64,000 bases of DNA. It comes from Cerrena zonata (lineage: Eukaryota; Basidiomycota; Agaricomycetes; Polyporales; Cerrenaceae). The translations under genes and the position numbers were made by a program. The notes beneath the pieces were generated by a model. That model was not told the DNA's origin. It did no database searches and saw only the letters and a program-made list of their open reading frames with translations. Within the stretch, counting starts at the first letter, position 1; each line of letters starts with the position of its first letter. Shown piece after piece: positions 57,791-64,000 of this stretch. The stretch lies in assembly GCA_038087015.1 (NCBI GenBank), contig JASBNA010000038.1, forward strand, positions 248,001-312,000, given 5' to 3'.

Positions 57791-60094
57791 ATGACGGAAC
57801 AACGTTCTCTGTATGACAAGCGGAAGTATAAACGCCAACTGCGAGGATGGTTGAGCTACGCGTTCGCCAGGTGAGTGTGTATGTGGTATGTTACTGTCTA
57901 GTCTTATTGAACCTATTCTACGCAGTGAGGTTTTTGTAATTGTATCGTTGACTTTATTTCTCCCAATCTGCCTAGAGCAATTCGCTAGGTGAGCTATCCT
58001 GTTCTGGAGTCCCTCATGACACGTTTACCACGTTCCCTATATTCCAGGGATAATGGGTATCTTCTACCCGACCTCACGAATAAATGCTCTGCCGTGCAAC
58101 CTATGGATGCCTCAGAAGATAGAAGATGTGTTGTGAAACTTGCCTGGCTATGGATAGACACGGCTAGTTTTAGGTATTGTCATTATTCGTAAACATGGGC
58201 TAGTTACTAATTCAAGGCAGCCTATACGTCAACTCAATGTCTGTTGCCCTCCAGGCTCTAACTGTAATATCTCTGAGTGGAATAGCGGACCATCGTAAGC
58301 ACATTATGTACCTCTTTTGACAGACATTTTGAGACTGGTTTCCGCAGCTCCACATAGGAAACGCCTTCTTCTAGGCTTTGCGTTCTTTGGAGCTGTGTCT
58401 GCTACGTTATTCTTCGCACTTCCGAGTAGCTCGCCTCTATGGCCATTATCTGCTCTACTCGCAATTTTTGCGAATGTCGGTTTTGGTGTCTCAGTTGTGG
58501 CTATGAACGCTTACTTGCCGACACTTGCGCAACAATCTGAAGAAGTTGTGAAGAAGTTGGAAGCTTTACAGAACGCGTCTACCCCAGGGATCTCATCAGA
58601 AACTCCTGATACCAATGTTCAGACGCACTCTGACGCAACACAGGAACCATTACTCCCGAGGGATGAGACCATCCCCGAACTTGAGCACCCTGAGGGGTCG
58701 AAACTTCGTACTGAATACAACTCTACCCTTTCAACAGCAACCTCCCGTATCTCAGCGATGGGAATTGCAATTGGTTATGGAGCTGGCATTATCTTACTTA
58801 TCCTAAGTCTCGTTCCAGTAACAAAACTGGGAGGCTCAACATTCTCATTACGTCTTGCCATCGGGTCAAGCGGAATCTGGTGGGCTGTCCTTCTCTATTC
58901 CATCGGCACTCTGGCTGCCCAGTACTTCATCCGCCAAGGAAAGTTCCTCAGTTGAATGGGACGACGATCCCACTATAACTCAGAATGCCGAAGAACAGTG
59001 GAGCATACCCCGAGAGATCATCAATGCCTGGAAACGTCTAGGCGGAGTGCTTCGTCCCTCCGAAATCAAGAAACTCAAAAATACGTTCAAATATCTCGCA
59101 GCCTGGTTCCTTCTCTCTGACGGTTTCACGACCATCACCTCCACCGCAGTTCTCTTCGGGAAGACAGTACTCCATATGCCTCCATCATCACTCATCATTA
59201 TTGGTGTTGTTGTACCTTCTGCCGGGATCGCCGGTAGTATTGTCTGGCCAATGATCCAAAGACGGTTGGGATGGTCTAATCTAAAGATATTAGTGGTACT
59301 AGTTATGATGATTAGTGCCATTCCCTGCATACGGATGTACTGGCTTTTTACCATTCTTTCAAAAAGGAAATGTCAAGTTTGGTGGGCTTACTACTCCAGA
59401 AGAGCTGTATGTCCTAGCTGTTTATTTCGTGAGTTCTCGATGTCTTATTCGTGGTCTAGAATGATACGCGGAACGGAAATGACTGATTGACTTTGATAAT
59501 AGGGACTGGTGTATGGAGCATTCCAAGGATACGCACGAGCATTCTATTCTGAGCTCATACCTCCTGGCGAAGAAGCACGTTGGTGCGTGATTTTTGCCTC
59601 ATCTAGCTTCTTCCATGAACTGCCCATTGTTCCTCAATCGCGCAATTCTTCTTACGCCTCCACTAACTTGATTGCGCAGGTATGGGCTGTTTTCAATCAC
59701 AGACAAGTCTAGTTCCTTCATCGGACCCCTGGTTGTCGGCCTCATTGCCGATACTACTGGAAACATCCGATATGCATTCTTCTTTCTAGTACTGATGGTC
59801 TGGAGCGCAGTACCGATTCTGCTAATGGTAGACATAGAGAAAGGGAGGTCAGATGCGAAGACGTATGTCTACCGGGGAGAAGATAGTGGTTACATTGGTG
59901 CGAGCTTTGATATACCTTTTCTCGATTCGTGTACCAGATTTATACAGGATATTCTTCATTTACGGGCTTTCCATAATTTATGTTCTTTTTTTATTTTATT
60001 TTATTTATATCAATGTTTATTGTCTTGTTCAGCTACGAGGCTATGTAAGACATTACCAGCGCGGTGGGGGTTCGAAAACTGCTGGGGTACGTAA
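57791..60094 (+). CDS. ATG22: Atg22-like vacuolar amino-acid effluxer, two frame breaks
   Basis: Major-facilitator-type vacuolar membrane protein that exports amino acids after autophagic degradation. Exons 57791-57870, 57926-57988, 58048-58173, 58221-58294, 58348-59428, 59503-59582 and 59680-60094. Atg22 signatures: LRGWLSYAFASEVFVIVSLT, LYVNSMSVALQALTVISLSG, VVAMNAYLPTLA, FKYLAAWFLLSDGFTTI, YARAFYSELIPPGEEARW and YGLFSITDKSSSFIGPLVVG. The large exon carries two single-base shifts, at the CC of 58889-58890 (after GIWWAV) and the CCC of 59323-59325 (before AYGCTGFLPFF). Deleting one base at each restores the family sequence, and the exon length confirms two surplus bases. The C-terminus after VDIEKGR is longer than usual and AT-rich; a further intron may be missed. 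Confidence 0.88.
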
Positions 60095-61135
60095 ACATAA
60101 GGCGAGGGTAATTTATGTTCACAAGTCGGACCTTGGTACGCTGTGATCTATTCTATCAATGGTCGCATTGGGTTTATCTATGATTTGAAATGAAACCACT
60201 AATTGATTGAATATCTGGGGTGTAAGGTTCAAATGCCGTCCACTGCGGTGAAGCTTATACGGCCCTTGTACGGGGATCATAAAAGTCAAAGTGAAGCCAG
60301 TATCTGCCTATGGGACCCTTCTGTCCAAGAGAGGATAAAGGGGATTAGATCGCATTCGCAACACGCAGACCTAGACGACACTTGGCTCATCGAACAACTG
60401 GCTGCTGACACCCGGAGAGGGTAAATCTCCGGATGGCAAAGAACTCATCCTGTGATTCATACCCGTATCACAATTCAAAACGTCAACACCTCAACCTGCA
60501 TGGTCCCCATTTTGGATACCTTTATTACTCCCTAGCCAGCAAGCGAGGTGGTTGTGGCAACTTTGAGCATAGCTCGGCATGTGGATTTATGTGATCGTGA
60601 TTACTTACAGCACCGCAGGACGGACATATTGGCTCCAACGCCATGTCTGGGATGTATACGTCATCGCCTCTATTTGCAACACCCTCATCGATAGCACTCA
60701 TGACAGGTCCCATCCCTGATCATCTTTGTATTCAGTTGTCTTCGATCTGCCATCCCGGTTCCATGGCCAAGGTATGAGAGTACGCCAAACGCGTCTTAAA
60801 ATTTATAAACCAAAGGAGAAATAGACTTGCTCCTTCAGAGATCGAAGTGGACGTGAAGAATGAATAAAGGAGGTCTACATATTGACGGTCACTAGTACCG
60901 CGGGATGATTGTTACAACCTATTCAGGGGGATGAATCCCGCATCCACTCGGCATGAGATCATCATGGGTTCACATATTCCTTCCTTGGTCATACCATCAT
61001 GAACATAGCTCAGCCTCATGTTGCGTGATATCACCTAGATCCACCGGTGCACCTTGAATTGACCCCTTTTAAGAAAGGTATATAAACAGGCTACACCAGA
61101 CCCGTTAAATCTCCAACAACTCCTCTTTACGAACG
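60095..61135. other. Intergenic, lectin promoter
   Basis: About 1 kb. A minus-strand frame near 60525-60713 (MALEPICPSCGA) ends in a splice-like site but could not be extended into a gene. The lectin TATA box is at 61079. Confidence 0.4.
61079..61086 (+). promoter_or_regulatory. TATA box of the lectin gene
   Basis: TATATAAA, 50 nt upstream of the ATG at 61136. Confidence 0.6.
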
Positions 61136-61739
61136 ATGGCCGAAGTCCAATCTGGTGCTACCTACAGACTCATCAACGCCAAGGCAGGCAACGTCCTCGA
61201 CCTTTCTGGCGGTGACAACAGGTCTATCATCGGTTATGACTGGCACGGTGGTGAGAACCAGAAGGTACGTCTTCAACGATCCCCCCACTCTGATTGTCGA
61301 CTCCGACTAACTGTATTTTCCGCGAATAGTGGGAACTAGACAACCAAGGTTCAGGATGGACCCTCAGAAACAAGGGTACCGGCTTGTACCTCAGCGTTGA
61401 TGGGTACGGGCAGGATGGTACCCCCATCGTTGCCAGTGAGAACCCAACCCAATGGGACATCTGGCCCGATGAGGAGGATCCTAGCGTCCACCGGTAAGTG
61501 GTTGCATCGTGGAATAGACATAACAGTGATTAATCGGGTGATGTCACAGTATCTTCATCCCCAACACTCGTCTCAACGTTGATCTCTCCGATCATGGAAA
61601 CCCCACTCCTGGCACAGTGAGTAGATGATAATTCATATATTTCCGTCAGTGGTCGGTGTGCTCACTTTTGTTGTAGCTCATCACCCTCTGGGGCAAGTGG
61701 GAAGGTCGCAACCAATGCTGGCGCTTCGAGCAGGCCTGA
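61136..61739 (+). CDS. Ricin-B-like (beta-trefoil) lectin
   Basis: Four exons (61136-61264, 61330-61493, 61550-61616, 61677-61739) give 140 aa. It has three trefoil-type repeats with the QxW-like ends of the R-type fold: YRLINAKAGNVLDLSGG closing NQKWEL, a central LRNKGTGLYLSVDG repeat, and a last repeat closing NQCWRFEQA. There is no signal peptide, so it is a cytoplasmic lectin of the kind found in fruiting bodies and mycelium of agaricomycetes, where several act in defence against grazers. No catalytic partner domain is fused. The sugar is not predictable. A strong TATA box nearby suggests high expression. Confidence 0.85.
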
Positions 61740-61979
61740 GCGTTGCCTTCGCCTACATACTCTGCATGGAATGTATAACAGATTATCAACACTTGTAATA
61801 TAGTTCACAACTGAGCAAATTGATAGTACTATCACTCACCTTACGTCCACGATCCAAGACTCTGGAGTTGTGTCATCGAGTCATGCCGGAATACTCGATC
61901 GCGTCTAATGAGTCATATTTCAGTACATAATACTTCGGCGTAGAGCTGCATAGAGTTCAATGTTGTCCACCCCTTCACG

Positions 61980-62746
61980 ATGACCGAACCTTACAATGTC
62001 AACTTCTGCTTCCCGGTTCGAGAGCTAGAAAATGATAAATTGAACTTAACACCTTTCGTTGTAAGCACCCTAAGCGATATTTAAGTCAGAATGACGTTCA
62101 AACCATGCTCAAACATATGTAGCCGAGTATCCACAGTCAACGATGGTTTGCAGCAAGTCGAGAGTTTCCCGAAATATATGACCACGTACCATTCGGGCCA
62201 TTTTCCAAAGCAGAGGATTTCGTGAATGTGCTTCTCACCAACCGAGTTCAACCGAGTCCATCAAGTCTGCTCTTCATCATTCTAGATAAAGTTCGTGCCA
62301 AACCAGGACGTTCACCAGATGAACTTCCGATAGCAGGCATAATTGGTCTGCTTAACACCTCCGTCGACGAATCGATGACGGAGATTGCCTTCGTCTTCAC
62401 TCTTCCTCCGTATCAACGTTCGCACGTCACTTCGAACTCTGTCGGTCTTCTCCTTGCTTGGTGTCTCGACCCACCGTCCGAAAGCGGTTTGGGTCTCAGG
62501 AGGGTTCAATGGCAGTGTAACCAACTGAACGCAGCTTCCAGACGAGTTGCCGAGAGGATGGGGTTCAAGTTCGAGGCGATCATAAGATGGCAGCGAGTGT
62601 TACCTATTGGGAAGGAAGGTCCGATGGTTTCTAGGCAAGACGGGAGAAAAGACAATCCCGGTAGACATACCGTCATGTTGTCGTTGTGCTGGGATGAATG
62701 GGAGGAGGCAAAGGAGAACGTCAGGAAACAGATGAACAGAAGTTGA
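61980..62746 (+). CDS. GNAT-family N-acetyltransferase (RimJ/RimL type)
   Basis: Two exons (61980-62060, 62123-62746) give 234 aa. N-terminal features of this fungal group are present: PVRELENDKLNLTPFVPSIH, then FAASREFPEIYDHVPFGPF. The acetyl-CoA fold follows, with IAGIIGLLNTS as the beta-strand pair and LGLRRVQWQCNQLNAASRRV, where the conserved Asn-x-x-S-x-x-x-A of GNAT enzymes binds cofactor, then ERMGFKFEAIIRW. It probably acetylates a small molecule or a protein; substrate unknown. No transit peptide or membrane span. Confidence 0.87.
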
Positions 62747-62894
62747 GGGAAAGAAAGAACACTCGTGCATTCTAGATGTAACTACAAATATGATATAGGT
62801 CTCATGTAAGAACGAGTCTATTTCGTCTTCTCGGTCCAGCTAATCAGGGATAGCGTGAGTATACCAGGATAAAACGAGAAAATAATATAAAAGC

Positions 62895-64000
62895 TTACAT
62901 GTCCAAGAATAACTTCCAAAGGATCGAAAACATCAGACCTTGCAATCCATTGGCCAAGATCCTTGTCTTCAATCCTCTTCCAAACAATCCCTTCAAACCA
63001 TCAGTAGCAATGACTGCCTCGGCGGCTTCCCAGTATCCAACACGGGTCTCATTGACTTGTCTGTAAGTCTTGACCACACGCAAGGAGTTAGAAATAGTAT
63101 CCGACACGACGGAAGCGCAGAAGCCAATGAGTGCTTGACGAGCAAGTTTCTGGAGAAGGTTGTTGGGGGTAGGGAGGGCCTCGTCGAGGAAGTTGTATGT
63201 GCCGAACCACTGATTTAGGTGTGAGAAATGTTATATATATATAATAAGATATAACTTACGGGATAGTGGCCAACGAAGGTTGCTGCCGCTGTGGCAAATG
63301 CACCGTACCACAAAGAACCAATGCCGTATGTCTTGATCTAGGTATCAATAGAGTCAATTAAGGCTGTTCTCAATCAGTCCCTCGGAGGAAATGAACATAC
63401 TCTATTCTTCAGAATCCTTAATCCTGGCTTCCCCTGTGTCTGCAATGTCGTCTTTAGAGTATCAATTGGGGTCAGAATCATCCTAAAGCCAGCTGCAGCC
63501 AAAGAAGCAAATATAGTCTTGATCAAGGCGGGCAGTTGCTTCATGTATGAATTTGATTGAAGCAATGCAAGAATACCCGCATTGGCGGCGGTATCGCCAA
63601 AACGTGCGACCGGGCCTTGTACGAGAGCTGCACTGAGACCTTGGTAGTATCGAGTCCATCCACCATCGGCATAGAGTGTCTTAATGGCAGTAGTTGTCTT
63701 CGTTCCGTAGCGGTATTGATAGTTCATAACAGTACGCAAGGGCATCAGACGTCAGAACCTGGAGGACCATGGCTGAATCGGACGAACGTAAATATCATTT
63801 AAGGGTATGGCAAGAGATGAGGGAAATGTACCTGCTGCACCACTTAGTCCTCCGCCCAAAGCTCTCTTGAGAGCTTTTCTGAGATCAAACTAACCAACGA
63901 CATTGAATATCTCGTAAGGGTCCACTGGCAGTGAAAGGTAACTTACGTCGACATCGTCGGCATCTATGAAACCCTTGATGAACAAGGCTAGCAGGAAAGT
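62895..64000 (-). CDS. Mitochondrial carrier (SLC25 type), 5' end beyond window, one frame break
   Basis: Inner-membrane solute carrier. Exons visible: 64000-63947 (cut by the window edge), 63889-63832, 63772-63401, 63337-63260 and 63209-62895. Carrier features: the PxD-type matrix motif in MILTPIDTLKTTLQTQG, paired Gly-rich helices (LGGGLSGAAG), RYYQGLSAALVQGPVARFGD and the final GLFGRGLKTRILANGLQG. It belongs to the fungal group with the MNYQYRYGT stretch; substrate not assigned. Just before MPLRTVMNYQ the frame is broken: AMVLQVLT and MPLRT are one base out, with a surplus base in the segment 63746-63749. Exon length confirms it. Confidence 0.87.

Noticed and set aside
63225..63245. TA-repeat microsatellite
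   Set aside because: Short AT run inside a carrier intron, too short to be notable.

Overview
This window looks like an intron-dense nuclear segment of a basidiomycete, probably an agaricomycete. Most genes are cut by GT-AG introns of about 45-70 nt and splice into fungal families: a secreted plant-type heme peroxidase, a CAP59-type glycosyltransferase, a Rua1-type regulator, Atg22 and a TmpA-like membrane flavoprotein. There is no prokaryotic operon logic, no CRISPR array and no recognisable complete transposon. Coordinates come from reading splice sites by eye, with phase checked exon by exon.

Layout. 1-1574 (-): BAP31/Yet-family ER protein, running off the left edge, with an internal 258-bp tandem exon duplication. 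3332-3740 (+): small conserved protein. 5092-6976 (-): secreted peroxidase. 8054-8931 (+): Mis14/Nsl1-like kinetochore subunit. 9031-9931 (-): GAR1, sharing a short divergent promoter with an aldehyde dehydrogenase (10235-12183, +). 12336-13256 (-): p24 cargo receptor, head to head with a Rua1-type zinc-binding regulator (13525-15418, +). 18855-20472 (+): unrecognised 481-aa protein with Cys/His clusters. 20746-21905 (+): RBM18-like RNA-binding protein. 22254-22325: tRNA-Arg(CCT). 22527-23013 (-): Sus1/ENY2. Three orphan genes lie between 23952 and 27311. 30144-31744 (-): TmpA-like. 34245-36223 (+): CAP59-type glycosyltransferase. 37089-37557 (-): ISG12/IFI6-like hydrophobic protein. 39087-40333 (+): ornithine carbamoyltransferase. 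46286-49512 (+): glycogen synthase. 49814-50609 (-): mitochondrial uS10 (Rsm10). 51888-53984 (+): cytochrome P450. 54916-55699 and 56449-57105 (-): orphans. 57791-60094 (+): Atg22. 61136-61739 (+): ricin-B-like lectin. 61980-62746 (+): GNAT acetyltransferase. 62895-64000 (-): mitochondrial carrier, running off the right edge.

The genes are mostly unrelated housekeeping functions (secretory pathway, snoRNP, arginine biosynthesis, glycogen, mitochondrial translation, autophagy) with a few accessory ones (peroxidase, P450, lectin, orphans). Long stretches near 15.4-18.9 kb, 27.3-30.1 kb, 31.8-34.2 kb and 40.3-46.3 kb hold no gene I can support.

The strongest anomaly is a set of seven single-base frame breaks in six otherwise well-conserved genes. 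All seven have the sign of one extra base, and most sit in short G or C runs. A systematic sequencing or assembly insertion error is the simplest explanation, but it needs checking. Other notable points are micro-exons of 9, 12 and 19 nt, three GC-AG introns, a 724-nt intron in glycogen synthase, and a stop-free 48-nt intron next to a catalytic histidine of the peroxidase.
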